A stretch of DNA of 64,000 nucleotides from contig NC_080171.1 of assembly GCF_950295315.1 (NCBI RefSeq), forward strand, positions 30,076,682-30,140,681, given 5' to 3'. Positions within the stretch are counted from its first letter, which is position 1. Each line of letters starts with the position of its first letter. This document shows positions 21,105 through 31,203 of this stretch, piece after piece. Source of the stretch: Erinaceus europaeus. Taxonomy: Eukaryota > Chordata > Mammalia > Eulipotyphla > Erinaceidae. Made by a program: the position numbers and the translations under genes. The notes beneath the pieces are model-generated. The model ran no database searches and was not told the DNA's origin. It saw only the letters and a list, made by a program, of their open reading frames with translations.

Positions 21105-21395
21105 GGGCTAGTGCACCTAGTACCTAGTGCACCTAGTACCAAGCACAAATACCTGTGCTTAGTAAATAAGGATCTGGGTTTGAGCCCCCCACCTGCTGGG
21201 GGTGGGAGGGGACATTTCACAAGCCTTCAAGTAGGTCTTAGGTGTCTTTTTCTCTTCCTCTCTATCTCCCCCTCCTCTTTCAACTTCTCTCTGTTCTATC
21301 CAATAAAATGGAAAAAATGACCACCAGGAGCAGTGGATTCGTAGTGCCAGCACTGAGCCTCTGCAATAACCCTGGCGACAATAAATAAATAAATA
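21105..21395 (+). mobile_element. tRNA-derived SINE, older type
   Basis: It has a head with a local duplication of CACCTAGTAC (21113-21141), then CCCCCACCTGCTGG, a pyrimidine tract, GAGCAGTGGATTCGTAGTGCC and AATAACCCTGGCGAC, with an AAATAAAT tail. Confidence 0.8.
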
Positions 21396-21750
21396 GGGAA
21401 AAGAAAACATAACTTCCTGGAGCTATGGATTCAGTGTGCATGCATCAAAAAATAAAAATAAAAGTGGCAGAGATAAATGATAGACAACTCTGTTCAGTTT
21501 CTAAGAGCCAATTCTCAGGAAGGATAAACAGGGAACTAATAATAATTGCCACCTGCCTGAGAATGGAGACAAAACTGGCAGATGGGAGGCCTTTATATAC
21601 ATACTGTACTTTTTTATACATTGAACATTTGAATAATTTATCTATTCCAGAGAAAGTTTTATAAAATTGACGAGGGGAAAATCAGGTCACATATGCAGGC
21701 TCCCACAGGGCAGAGAAACACATCCAGGTCTCTCCCCTCCCCTTCTTTTA
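21396..21750. other. unassigned stretch
   Basis: No gene, RNA or clear repeat recognised. Confidence 0.4.
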
Positions 21751-21754
21751 AAAA

Positions 21755-21880
21755 ATGCTTTCCACCAGAGCTCTTGTCAGCTCTGACTTACAGTGGTGAG
21801 AGGGATTGAACTTGGGACTTCAGAATCTCAGGCTTGTTGTGTCTCTTAGTATAACCATTATGCTGTCTCCCCAACCCTTG
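21755..21880 (-). mobile_element. SINE, 'CATAATGGTTATG' family, antisense
   Basis: CCACCAGAGCTCTTGTCAGCTCT, GGGATTGAACTTGGGAC and ATAACCATTATGCTGTC are the reverse of this family. Confidence 0.85.
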
Positions 21881-22395
21881 GTTTTTCTGAGATGCTTCAC
21901 TTGAATTAACCACTCAGACAGCTGGAGAGTAGGGGACTGAAGCAGGTTATAGTGAGGCCAAAGTGTTTGGGGGGAAGACAGGAACATGGTGTAGAAGGGA
22001 AGAGATGTTGCTCTCTTTAGGAGTCTTTACTTTCTGGTTATCAAAGACAAGGACATCAGTTACCTGTAAGGATAGGAGAGCCTTAGCCTCACCCCCCCCC
22101 CCCCACACACACACACACACAACTGCTAAGAGTGATTTGTCAAAATACCTGGTGACTCAGCAATACTGCTTCCAAGAAATTTGGGAAATTCTTGTACTTG
22201 GGTACCAGTAATGAAAGTCTTTGCCTATAGCCTAAGGAAACAGGCTAATACTTTGGATCACTGCTGCCTGATAGGTGGGGAAAAGGATCTATAAATAATT
22301 TGAAGGCTTTTTCATTTGACTCTAACTCACACAGACACACTGAGACTTTCATAAACCACAAACTGGATAGGAAAAAAAAATCTTTTATTAAAGTT
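21881..22395. other. mostly unassigned; C-run and CA repeat
   Basis: A C-run followed by (CA)n occupies about 22090-22121. A short piece at 22130-22200 resembles the old L1 text at 20455-20520. Otherwise nothing recognised. Confidence 0.5.
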
Positions 22396-22399
22396 TTTT

Positions 22400-22605
22400 T
22401 AAAAATATTTTGTTTATTTTGGATGGGGACAGAGAAAAATTGAGAGGGAGGGGGGAGATACAGAGGGTGACTGAGAGATGTCTGCAGCACTGCTACACCA
22501 TTCATGAAGCTTCTTCCCTGAAGATGGGGACCAGAGGCTTGAACCCAGGTCCTTGTGCACAATCATGTATGTCTCTATGGGATGTGCTACTGCCTAACTC
22601 TGGGA
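22400..22605 (-). mobile_element. tRNA-derived SINE, older type, antisense
   Basis: TTTTGGATGGGGACAGAGAAA, CATGAAGCTTCTTCCC, GGCTTGAACCCAGG and GTGCTACTGCC are the reverse of the older SINE type. Confidence 0.82.
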
Positions 22606-22661
22606 ATGAATTTTCAAAATGAATGGGTGTGTAATCATTGCACATAAATCAAGAAACAAGT

Positions 22662-22810
22662 GTTCTGGGAGGTGGTGCAGTGATAAAGCTTTGGACTCTC
22701 AAGCATAAGGTCCTGAATTCAGTCCCCAGCAGCACATGTGCCAGAGTGATATCTGGTTCTTTCTCTCTCCTCCTATCTTTCTCATAAATAAATAATATAT
22801 ATATATAATT
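22662..22810 (+). mobile_element. old tRNA-derived SINE
   Basis: CTGGGAGGTGGTGCAGTGATA, GAATTCAGTCCCCAGC and GCCAGAGTGATATCTGG, then CATAAATAAATAATATATAT. A third, older SINE family also seen at 17825 and 41748. Confidence 0.75.
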
Positions 22811-22914
22811 ATAATTTTAAAAAACCAAGAAACAAAACTTCAAAAGTTCCACAAGTGTCTCTTTTATTTACCATTCTATCCTGTGTGATTAGTTTGTCTT
22901 TTTTTTATTGTTTT

Positions 22915-23122
22915 CTAATAGGGTTATTTCTGGGACTCTATGCCAGCACTTTTTTTTCCTTTCTATTTTTATTTGATAGGACAGAGAGAAACTGAGAGAG
23001 GAGAGGGAGATAGAGAGGGAGAGAGAAAGATAGACAGACACCGGGTCGAACCAGGATCCTCACGCTGGTCCTTGCACTTTGCACCATGTGCGCTTAATCC
23101 AGTGCACTACTGCCGGCACCCC
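22915..23122 (-). mobile_element. tRNA-derived SINE, antisense, internally deleted
   Basis: GGACAGAGAGAAACTGAGAG, GATAGACAGACACC and GTGCGCTTAATCCAGTGC are present. The facing GTGAAGC block and CCCCTGCAGG are missing, so the centre is deleted. Confidence 0.8.
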
Positions 23123-23169
23123 TCTTTTTTTTCTTTCTTTTTTTCTCTCTCTCTCTCTTTCTCTTTTTC

Positions 23170-24260
23170 GTATATTTTCAGGATTCATCCTGGATTATAA
23201 TATAGATATATGGAGCCAAAATAATATTTCCTCATATAAATTATTTCCACTCAATTTAGTGAACAGAACATTTTTTTCCACAGTGATTAAAGTTGTCACC
23301 TTAATTATATGTTAAAACCCTCTATATATTGAAGTACATGTCTAGATTTTAAAAATTATATTCCATCGGTTATTTCATGCATCACTACAGCTCTGTTTTA
23401 ATTACTGGGACTTTAAAATAAGTTTTAATACCCAATAGGCTAATTCCATTTCAATTTCTTTATTATTTTAGAATTGTTCAGATTATTCATATTTTAATAT
23501 GAACTTTAGAATTTGCCTATGGAATTATAAAATAAAACAAACACACAATTATTGAAGAGTTTAGTTTAGAATACCCTTAATTCATATGTAAACTTGGGAG
23601 AACTGACATCTTTGTGATATATCTTCCTAAGAATTGGAAATATCTCAATTTCTTTTCATCTCTCTCTTTTGTTCCTTAGGTGTATTTTAAAGATGCCTTA
23701 TACATATTCTATATTTCCCGTTGAGTTTATTCCTGCCTATTTTATCTTCATGTTTTTTGCTATTGCAAGTTGCTTTTCTCCTTTAATTAAAACTTGAACT
23801 GTTTATTGCCTATATATCCGAAAGCCATAGATTTTTGTGTAATAATTTTGTGTCCCACTAGTTTACAAAATTATTTGTATTCTTTTTTTAAGTTTATTGT
23901 ATTCTTATTTATTTATTTATTATTATTATTTTTTTTAATTTAAAATTTTCTTTACTGGGGGATTAATGTTTCACATTTGACAGTAAACACAAAAGCTTGT
24001 CCATGCATAACATTGCTCAGGTTTCCATATAACAATACAACCCCCACTAGGTCCTCTGTCATCATCCTTCTTGGACCTTTTTGTATTCTTTATAATCACT
24101 GTTAGTTGATAATTTTCTGTCATTTCGATAACACAGGCCTTACATCTGCAAATATTGATATTTTCCTTTCTCTGATCTAATTGTATTAGATAATACAACT
24201 AATACAGTGATAGATATTATTGGTAACAGTGGGTATAACAGTTATCTTTTGCCAAAACAA
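23170..24260 (-). mobile_element. ancient L1 ORF2, antisense
   Basis: The T-rich plus strand carries decayed antisense L1 text, e.g. TGACATCTTTGTGATATATC, GTTGAGTTTATTCCTGCC, TTTTGTGTAATAATTTTG, ACATCTGCAAATA and AACAGTGGGTATAACAG. No usable frame remains. A younger L1 3' end interrupts it at 23935-24085. Confidence 0.65.
23935..24085 (-). mobile_element. short-type L1 3' end, antisense
   Basis: TTTACTGGGGGATTAATGTTT and CCCCCACTAGGTCCTCTGTC are the reverse of the tail at 58080-58231 (CAGAGGACCTAGTGGGAGG, ATTAATTCCCCAATAAAG). Confidence 0.7.
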
Positions 24261-24311
24261 TACTAGAGAACAAATTCTTTCTAAATTGAGTGGCTTAAAA
24301 ATAACAACCTT

Positions 24312-24670
24312 TGGGGGTCAGATGATAACAAAGTGGGTTAAACACACAGCACAAGGTGCAACGACCGGCCTAAGGATCCTGGTTCAAGCCACCAGCTCCC
24401 CACCTGCAGGGAAGTCACTTCACAAGCGGTGAAGCAGGTCTGCAGGTTTCTATCTTTCTCTCCCCCTCTCTGTCTTTTCCTTCTCTCTCCATTTCTCTCT
24501 GTCCTATCCAACAACAACAGCAATGACAACAACAACAATAATAATGACAACAAGGGCAACAAAGTGGGAAAAATGGCCTCCAGGATCAGTGGATTAGTAG
24601 TGCAGGCACCGAGCCCCAGCAATAACCCATGAGGCAAAAACAATAATAATAATAATTAAAATTAAAATAA
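24312..24670 (+). mobile_element. tRNA-derived SINE, young long form
   Basis: CTCCCCACCTGCAGGGAAG, AAGCGGTGAAGCAGG, a long CAACAACAATAATAATGAC stretch, ATGGCCTCCAGGATCAGTGG and CCCCAGCAATAACCC, with an AAT-rich tail. Confidence 0.9.
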
Positions 24671-24679
24671 ATAAAAAAT

Positions 24680-25020
24680 AACAATGCTTATACACATTGA
24701 CAAGTCTGTCTGTTTACTGGGCTGTGACCTAGGTCTTGTCTGGGCTCCCTTACACATTGGTAGCCATCCTTGGCTTGACAGCTATATAAACTAGCTGAAT
24801 CAGGGAAGTTTCTGAGATCTCAGATCTCTTCCTTGTGATCTTTCTTCCTCCAGCAGAATAAGCTGGGTTTGATAACATGAAACCCAAGAGTTCAGAGACA
24901 AGTCCCAAGTATCTTTTGAGGCATGAGACTGGGCAGCATGATGTCAGTTATGTCACATTGAATTGCCCAAAGCAAGTCACGGGATAGAAGAGGTTTAAAC
25001 GGTAGAGGCACAGATTCCTT
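24680..25020. other. old interspersed repeat relic, unassigned
   Basis: GACCTAGGTCTTGTCTGGGC and CCCAAAGCAAGTCACGGGA resemble text from old mammalian interspersed repeats, but I cannot name the family. It directly precedes the non-L1 LINE. Confidence 0.35.
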
Positions 25021-25027
25021 CCCATTC

Positions 25028-26719
25028 TTGACGAGAAGAAATAAACATTTACATTACACTCATGCTGACGGCTCTATCTTAGCCGACTGGGCTTCAGCGA
25101 ATGACCTCTCCCTATTATACGATCCCAAACAGCCAGGCTCTTTTCACAGTGCTAGATGGAATAACGACTCGTCACCCGACCTGTGCTGGATTAGCACAGT
25201 CAACGGCCAAGCCTTTCCCGCCACGAGACAAGTTCTCAAGATCTTCCCGCACAGTCATCACCGCCCAGCTATCATCCACATTGGTCTCCAGCTCCCACTG
25301 ATTCTGTGCTCGGAGAAACTAAGATGGAACTTTCGGAAAGCAAACTGGCGTCTGTTCAGTGATCTTACCAACAAATCTATTCCTGCAATTCCAATTAACT
25401 CTATCCCCTCTGAAGATTCCTGCAGGCACTTCCACCAAGCCATCTTCAAAGCAGCTTCCCAAGCCATTCCTCGTGGGAGACATGCTAACTATACGCCTTG
25501 TCTTGATGCTGAATGCGAGCAACTACTAAAGCAGTATGATGAGTCGGGCGACCCAGAAGTGGCTGACCATCTCATTGCCTCCCTGGATGCAGCACGCCAA
25601 GCCTGCTGGCAACAACTCACGGAAAGTCTGAACTTCACCCACTCAAGTAGGAAGGCCTGGAAGCTTCTTCACAGACTGGGTGCCGGTAGCCAACCCCCTC
25701 CCGTCTCCCATCCTCCCGTATCTCCAAACTCAGTGGCCAGTCACCTAACTCAAGTTGGACGTGCTAAGATCGTCCCAGTCTGGAAAAGAGAAATTTCCCA
25801 TGAGTGGTCATCCCACTTCCGTTTATCTTGTCCATCTCCAAAACTCTCTCCCTTTACACTGTCTGAACTGGAAGACTCTTTGAAGAGGGTTAAACTGGGA
25901 ACAGCTGCTGGCTATGATAACATCACCCCAGAACTCATTCTTAACCTGGGTCCCGCGGCAAAGAAGTGGCTCGCTTCATTCCTGTCCCACATCTTGGAAT
26001 CTGAGTCTATGCCCAAAGTTTGGCGTCGTTCGAAGATTATAGTGGTTTTGAAACCAAAGAAAGACCCAACACTGGCCGCCAGCTATAGACCAATTTCTCT
26101 CCTCTCCGTGTGTTACAAACTCCTCGAGAGGCTGCTTCTGTTACGTATTTTTCATCTTACAGAGAAATTCCTATCACCCGCCCAAGCTGGTTTCCGCCCA
26201 GGAAGATCTACCTGCGAACAAGCCCTGGCCCTCTCAACTTACATTGAAAATGGATTCCAGAAGAATTTAAAGACGGGTGCTGTCTTTGTTGATCTCACAG
26301 CAGCCTATGACACCGTCTGGAACCGTGGTCTCCTAGTCAAGATCTCAAGATGCCTGCCTCCATGGGTGGCCAACACTATAACGTTTCTTCTCCAAAACAG
26401 AAGATTCCGGGTGCATCTGGGTGACAAGTCTAGCAGATGGAGACTTGTCTCAAGTGGCCTCCCCCAGGGCTCAGTTCTGGCTCCTATGCTATTTAATATT
26501 TACATCGATGACCTCCCAGAAACTTCTTCAAGGAAGTTCATCTATGCCGATGACATCTGCTGTGCAACTCAGGCATCCAAGTTTGACATCCTCGAGGAAA
26601 CACTCACGAAAGACATGTCTCTGATATCTGATTACTGTAAAAAATGGCGACTAATCCCTAGCACTGAAAAAAACGGTATCATCTGTTTTCCATCTACACC
26701 ATGCCTTGGCCTCGCGTGA
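25028..26719 (+). pseudogene. endonuclease C-terminus plus reverse transcriptase
   Basis: A 563-codon open frame. Residues 1-90 look like the end of an exo-endo-phos endonuclease, with SSPDLCWIS matching the usual S-x-D-L region. Reverse transcriptase blocks follow: YRPISLLSVCYKLLERLLLL (about 355), AGFRPGRSTCEQAL (about 390), FVDLTAAYD with the first catalytic Asp (about 422), SGLPQGSVLAPMLFN (476-490) and YADD (506-509). The catalytic residues are intact. The frame starts inside the endonuclease, so the upstream start codon and any first ORF are lost. It ends in a premature stop caused by a one-base slip near 26686; the true frame continues as 26706-27140. Confidence 0.85.
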
Positions 26720-27140
26720 GCTTAATGTGCAGCTTGGCGATACGAGAATCCGTTATGAAGCCCAGCCAGTCTATCTTGGCGTTACTCTCGATCGCACTCT
26801 GTCATTTCACGAACATCTCATAAAAACTGCAGCAAAGGTGGGCGCGAGGAATAACATCATTGCAAGACTGGCCAGCTCCTCATGGGGCGCGACCGCTTCC
26901 ACACTACGATCATCATCTCTGGCATTATGCTATTCCACTGCAGAATACTGTGCCCCAGTATGGTTCCGTAGCCCCCATGTCCACTTGGTCGATTCCAAGT
27001 TATATTCCTCCATGAGGATAATTTCTGGAACCATCCGTTCCCCCCGGGTTCCATGGCTGCCAGTTCTTAGCAACATCGCCCCACCAGATATTCGTCGGGA
27101 TGCAGCATCATCTAAGTTCATTTCCCATGTCTACGCTTGA
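26706..27140 (+). pseudogene. reverse transcriptase thumb and C-terminal segment
   Basis: A frame-shifted continuation of 25028-26719. It opens with RELNVQLGDTRI and YLGVTLDRTLSFHEHL, a typical post-catalytic block of non-LTR reverse transcriptases. It ends at TGA (27138-27140), where the copy at 60683-61249 has CGA, so the stop is probably a CpG transition. The same frame resumes after it. Confidence 0.82.
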
Positions 27141-27569
27141 CCGGATCTGCCAATATACGCGGATATCTTCACCCACCTTGTCCAATGCTTGACGTCTCGT
27201 CACCCAATCTGGTCCCCTATGCCTACACTGAACTTCTCTGTTGCAGTCTCTTGGAAACAGAGTTGGCAGTCAGCTGAGGTAAAGAACAAACACTTCATCA
27301 CAGACCCCTGCAAGCGTCAACCTGGCTTTGACCTAGCACGTTATGACTGGGCCCTCCTCAATCGCTATCGAACAGGCCATGGCCGGTGCGCAACTATGTT
27401 CCATCGCTGGGGAGCCGGAGACGACCCGAATTGCCCCTGCGGCTACAGACAGACTATGACCCACATAGTCAACGACTGCCACCTCTCCAGATTCAAAGGA
27501 GGTCTCGAAACTTTACATCAGGCTCAACCTGACGCTGTTGAATGGCTACGGAAGAAGGGCAAACGCTAG
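27141..27569 (+). pseudogene. C-terminal Cys-rich segment
   Basis: The same frame as the preceding piece after one stop. It contains WALLNRYRTGHGRCATMFH and CPCGYRQTMTHIVNDCHLS, then KGGLETLHQ, and ends WLRKKGKR-stop. The Cys/His spacing (C-x-C-x(8)-H-x(4)-C) could be a zinc-binding knuckle; that is inference. The TAG stop is followed at once by an AAG-rich tail. Confidence 0.82.
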
Positions 27570-27590
27570 AAAAAGAAGAAGTGCGAAGGG

Positions 27591-27845
27591 TGTGTGTAGA
27601 GAGAGTGATGAATGGTCTAACATGGTACAGGTGTCTTATTCCTGAAGCAGCTAGTAGGGATACCTCTAATGGTATCCCACTGAAGAATAGTATAGAGGGT
27701 GATGGTGGTGGAGCAACGTGCTTAGAAGAATTGTCTCTTAAAGAAATTAATTGGTTACTTTTTTCGTGTTGTTGTCATTACCTCTGCTTCCACCTCCCAT
27801 TTTCTCGCCTCTTCCTGTTGCTCCTTCTTTATCTTCTATGCTACC
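27591..27845. other. unassigned stretch right of the LINE
   Basis: It contains an imperfect direct repeat (GGGATACCTCTAATGG / GGTATCCC) but nothing recognised. It could be flanking DNA or a further tail region. Confidence 0.35.
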
Positions 27846-27847
27846 AA

Positions 27848-28068
27848 AGTTATCACTGGGACTTGATACCTACATGACCCCACCATTCCCAACAGTCATT
27901 CTTTATTTTGTGAATAGAGAGTGAGAGAGGGGGAAAGAAAAAGACAGAGAGGAGGAGAGACACCTGTAGCACCACTCTCCCACTCATGATGCTTCTTTCC
28001 TGTAGGGAGGGAGGGGCCAGAGGGTTTGAATCCTTGTCCTGACACCTGGTAACCACCTCCTGGCCACA
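27848..28068 (-). mobile_element. tRNA-derived SINE, older type, antisense
   Basis: GTTATCACTGGGACTTGATACC, GAGACACCTGTAGCACC and GGGGCCAGAGGGTTTGAATCC are the reverse of an older SINE. Diverged. Confidence 0.75.
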
Positions 28069-28261
28069 TTAAATGTCTTTTCATTTGTTATGTAAACTAT
28101 GTAAAACCCATTAACTTAATTGACTTCTAAATTTTAACTCTTTTACAATTGAGATAAATCCCCAATGGACATGCCTACCTCTTTAGTGTTCTCCCACAGG
28201 ATTTGATAAGATTTTCTTTTAGAATTTGATGGGATTTATTAATTTCTGCTTAATTATGTGG

Positions 28262-28457
28262 TTTTTATTATTATTATTGGATAGAGACAGAGATAAATTG
28301 AGAGAGGAGGGGGAGATACAGAGGGAGAGAGACAGAGAAGCCCTACTTCATTGCTCATGAGGGCTTTCCCTCTGCAGATGGGGTCCAGAGGCTTGAACTC
28401 AGGTCCTTATACACTGTAATGTGTGCACTTGATCAGGTGCACCACTACCTGGCCCCA
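28262..28457 (-). mobile_element. tRNA-derived SINE, older type, antisense
   Basis: TTATTATTGGATAGAGACAG, GCTCATGAGGGCTTTCCC, GAGGCTTGAACTCAGG and CACCACTACCTGGCCCC. Confidence 0.82.
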
Positions 28458-28492
28458 ATCTTGTGGGTTTTAATATCAGTATTATGCTTTTC

Positions 28493-28550
28493 TTTCTCTC
28501 TTTCTTCTTTCTTTCTTTCTTCCCTTCTTTCTTTCTTTCTTTCTTTTTTT
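28493..28550. repeat. (TTTC)n microsatellite
   Basis: An imperfect CTTT array with one CCTT interruption. Confidence 0.85.
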
Positions 28551-28942
28551 TGGTGAAGAGAAATTAAAATTCTATTTTAATATTTAAAATTCTATTATTC
28601 TAATCACTGGGATATTTGAAATATTACTAAACTATCATCTTTTTTAAAGATTTGACTTTTTCTTCTGTGAGACCATCTGGTTCCAACACATTTTTTTTAA
28701 AAAAAAAATTTAGTTTATGCTATTCTATGGAAATCAATCTGTGTATATTTTCTGTCTCTCCTGAGGTCAAATGTGTAAAAAAGTGTTTAACTAAAAATAA
28801 TTCAGGTTTTTATATAATGCATAGAATTGAACAAAATTGTCAGTTAAAATTTGGTTGAATTTCCCATTTGATGTATCTACTTCATGTTTTCTTTCTTTCT
28901 TGTGAGTTATCTGCCTCAAAGTGCTAATTTTCAAATATTTTC

Positions 28943-29283
28943 TTTTCTTTTTTTTTTTTTTTTCCTCCAGGGTTATTGCTGGGCTCGGTGCCTGCACCAT
29001 GAATCCACCGCTCCTGGAGGCCATTTTTCCCCCTTTTTGTTGCCCTAATTGTTGCAGCCTCGTTGCGGTTATTATTGCCATTGTTGACGTTGCTTTGTTG
29101 TTGGATAGGACAGAGAGAAATGGAGAGAGGAGGGGAAGACAGAGAGGGGGAGAGAAAGATAGACACCTGCAGACCTTCTTCACCCTGCAGGTGGGGAGCC
29201 GGGGGCTCGAACCGGGATCCTTATGCCGGTCCCTGCGTTTTGCGCCACGTGCACTTAACCCACTGCGCCACCACCCGACTCCC
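28943..29283 (-). mobile_element. tRNA-derived SINE, young long form, antisense
   Basis: A T-run, CTCCAGGGTTATTGCTGGG, CACCGCTCCTGGAGGCCAT, GATAGACACCTGCAG and CCACCACCCGACTCCC. A 13-bp duplication TTCAAATATTTTC flanks it (28930-28942 and 29284-29296). Confidence 0.95.
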
Positions 29284-29561
29284 TTCAAATATTTTCAAAC
29301 AATTTTATTAGTTTTCTATTTTCAGTGTATTTATTCTTTTATCTTTCTTGATGTGTCTATTTTCTTTTGGTTCACATTCTTGTCTTCTGATGTTATGAAT
29401 TAAGAATACGAACTTTTCTCTGAGCAGATTTAACTGTATCTATTTTAACAAATGATGTTTGAATTCTGGTTGCCATGATCTTTTGTAATTTCTAAGAGAA
29501 AAGTAATTTTTAGTTTTATTGCTTTATGACCAGATAATACCTGTACTTTTTAGCATATTGG

Positions 29562-29787
29562 GCCCTCCTCAATCGCTATCAAATAGGCCATGGCCAGTGC
29601 GCTGCTATGTTCCATCGCTGGGGAGCCAGAGACGACCCGAACTGCCCCTGCGGCTACAGACAGACTATGACCCACATAGTCAATGACTGCCACCTCTCCA
29701 GATTCAAAGGAGGTCTCGAAACTTTACATCAGGCTCAACCTGACGCTGTTGACTGGCTACGGAAGAAGGGCAAATGCTAGAAGAAGA
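29562..29787 (+). mobile_element. 3' fragment of the Jockey-like LINE, copy 2
   Basis: About 97% like 27348-27573 by eye. It starts at GGCCCTCCTCAATCGCTATC, keeps the Cys-rich segment and the TAG stop, and ends in AGAAGAAG. A 10-bp near-duplication AGCATATTGG/AGCATGTTGG flanks it (29552-29561 and 29788-29797). The insert is 5'-truncated, as expected of target-primed reverse transcription. Confidence 0.9.
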
Positions 29788-29797
29788 AGCATGTTGG

Positions 29798-30392
29798 AGT
29801 ATGTTAATTTTCTATGACCTCTATCTGTATGATCAGTTCTAAAGCCTATGCTATGGACACTTGAAAACAAATGTTATCTCGTTATCTGAGGTACAAAATT
29901 TAGTATATTATAAATTAATTCTTATTTAGTTCTTTTGTACATTTATTATTTTTTGCCCTTCATCGTTATTGATTGGCATACGGAAATGCCCTTTGTCTCA
30001 ATGTCCTGAGCTGACTCTCAGCTTTGCTGATATTAAAGTCATGAAAACTCTTTATTGGTAGGAGGGATGTTGTGACTGCTCTATTTGGTTGGTTTGCATG
30101 TTAATTTTTAATATATTTTAAATGATTGAAATAGTTATAGCTCTGCAGAGAAATACACAGGGAAGTCCAGTGACTGCTCATACTGTCTCCTCCAGTGGCC
30201 GCAAGTTTGATACGTGCTATTCAGTATCAAAGCAGGAAGTTGAAGTCAGAACTTGCTCAGATTTCTCCAGTTATACATCACTGGTTAGTAGGAACATGAA
30301 TTCAGTTTTACCTGATTTTATCACATAGGTTGAATTGTGCCCCCACAGTCAAGACAGAACATTGTGCAAGGGATATTAGGCTACCTCTTCAT
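29798..30392. other. A/T-rich stretch, possibly old antisense L1
   Basis: Some text resembles the continuation of the ancient L1 at 28070-29551 but too weakly for boundaries. No gene recognised. Confidence 0.35.
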
Positions 30393-30394
30393 AC

Positions 30395-30600
30395 CCTTGT
30401 AGCTGCTTTGCTGTTCTGTCTCCTCCTCTTCTTCCTCCTCCTCCTGGAGATAGAGAAGAAAGAAGGAGAGGGAGAAGAAAAGGGAGAGGGAGAAGAAGAG
30501 GGAGAGGGAGAGAGAGATACCAGGGCACCAAATCTGCCTTCAATATGATGGAGGCTGGCTTTAGACCTGGCTGACAAGCAAAAAGCCTCTTCAGCTTTAA
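30395..30600 (-). mobile_element. SINE, 'ACAGCACCAAA' family, antisense
   Basis: GAGAGATACCAGGGCACCAAATC, CCTTCAATATGATGGAGG and CTTTAGACCTGG, with an expanded GAGAAG purine tract (30455-30510). The family recurs at 33775, 39905, 42462 and 61775. Confidence 0.7.
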
Positions 30601-30652
30601 CCTCTAGTAGTTAACTATCTCTGCCACAGTACTTGTTTAACGATTGTTCTAG

Positions 30653-30817
30653 GGGACTGGGCAGTGGGGCACCTGGTTAAGCATCCATAATACTAAGGTC
30701 AAGGATCTGGGTTACAGCCCCCACTCCACTCCACCCCGCCCTTGTCCAGCTTCCCACCTGTAGGAGGGGGGGAGTCACTTCACAAGTGATGAAACAGGTC
30801 TGCAGGTGTCTATCTTG
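30653..30817 (+). mobile_element. tRNA-derived SINE, older type, 3'-truncated
   Basis: GGGGACTGGGCAGTGGGGCACC, TTAAGCATCC, CCCACCTGTAGGAGG, GAAACAGGTCTGCAGGTGTC; similarity stops at TATCTT. CCACTCCACTCCACC is a small local expansion. Confidence 0.82.
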
Positions 30818-30837
30818 TACAGGTTTGTGCATGAATA

Positions 30838-31005
30838 CAACTTTTTTTAAATTAGTGATTTAATAATGACTGACAAGATTGTGGGATAAGAGGGGTACAA
30901 TTCCATACAGTTCTTACCACCAGAGTTCCGTATCCCATCTGCTCCATTAGAAGATTCCCTTTTACCCCTGTAGAAGTATGGACCAATGAATAAAACTTTT
31001 AATCT
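30838..31005 (-). mobile_element. L1 3' end, antisense
   Basis: TTAGTGATTTAATAATGACTGAC and GATAAGAGGGGTACAATTCC match the 3' terminus of the long-UTR L1s (for example 4330-4400). Truncated after about 165 bp. Confidence 0.75.
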
Positions 31006-31172
31006 ATTCCAGGTACTATTAAGTATACTATTCAATAGTCTAATGGTTACGTTATATACTAAATCTTTTCTTCAGTTTTGAAAATTCTTAACTATTTTTC
31101 AGGATATTCACATTCTTTGCTTTCCTACTAATATTGTATGAAAGATCCAATTTTTCTTAATTGGTGTTACCT

Positions 31173-31203
<31 letters not shown>

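Larger units (their letters stand above)
25028..27590 (+). mobile_element. 5'-truncated non-LTR retrotransposon, Jockey/BS-like
   Basis: One decayed gene spans about 2.55 kb. It encodes the end of an endonuclease, a reverse transcriptase, and a C-terminal Cys-rich segment with LNRYRTGHGRC and CPCGYRQTMTHIVNDC. The wording of these blocks is unlike L1 and resembles Jockey/BS/X-type elements of invertebrates as I remember them; an RTE-like position is a possible alternative. The 3' end is marked by the stop codon and an AAG-rich tail rather than poly(A). It is CpG-containing and more GC-rich than its flanks. Copies of the 3' end lie at 29562-29787 and 60683-61249. Confidence 0.85.
28070..29551 (-). 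mobile_element. ancient L1 ORF2, antisense, interrupted
   Basis: Decayed antisense L1 text: GTGGGTTTTAATATCAGTATTATG (28464), GTGAGACCATCTGGTTCC (28667), GTTTTATTGCTTTATGACCAG (29513). SINEs at 28262 and 28943 interrupt it. The right end is the target of the truncated LINE copy at 29562. Confidence 0.6.

Noticed and set aside
22088..22122. C-run plus CA repeat as a regulatory element
   Set aside because: Simple sequence with no flanking gene to regulate.
28791..29403. Overlapping frames of 160-165 codons on both strands
   Set aside because: They translate a SINE plus decayed L1 flanks; the same peptide pieces recur wherever this SINE occurs.
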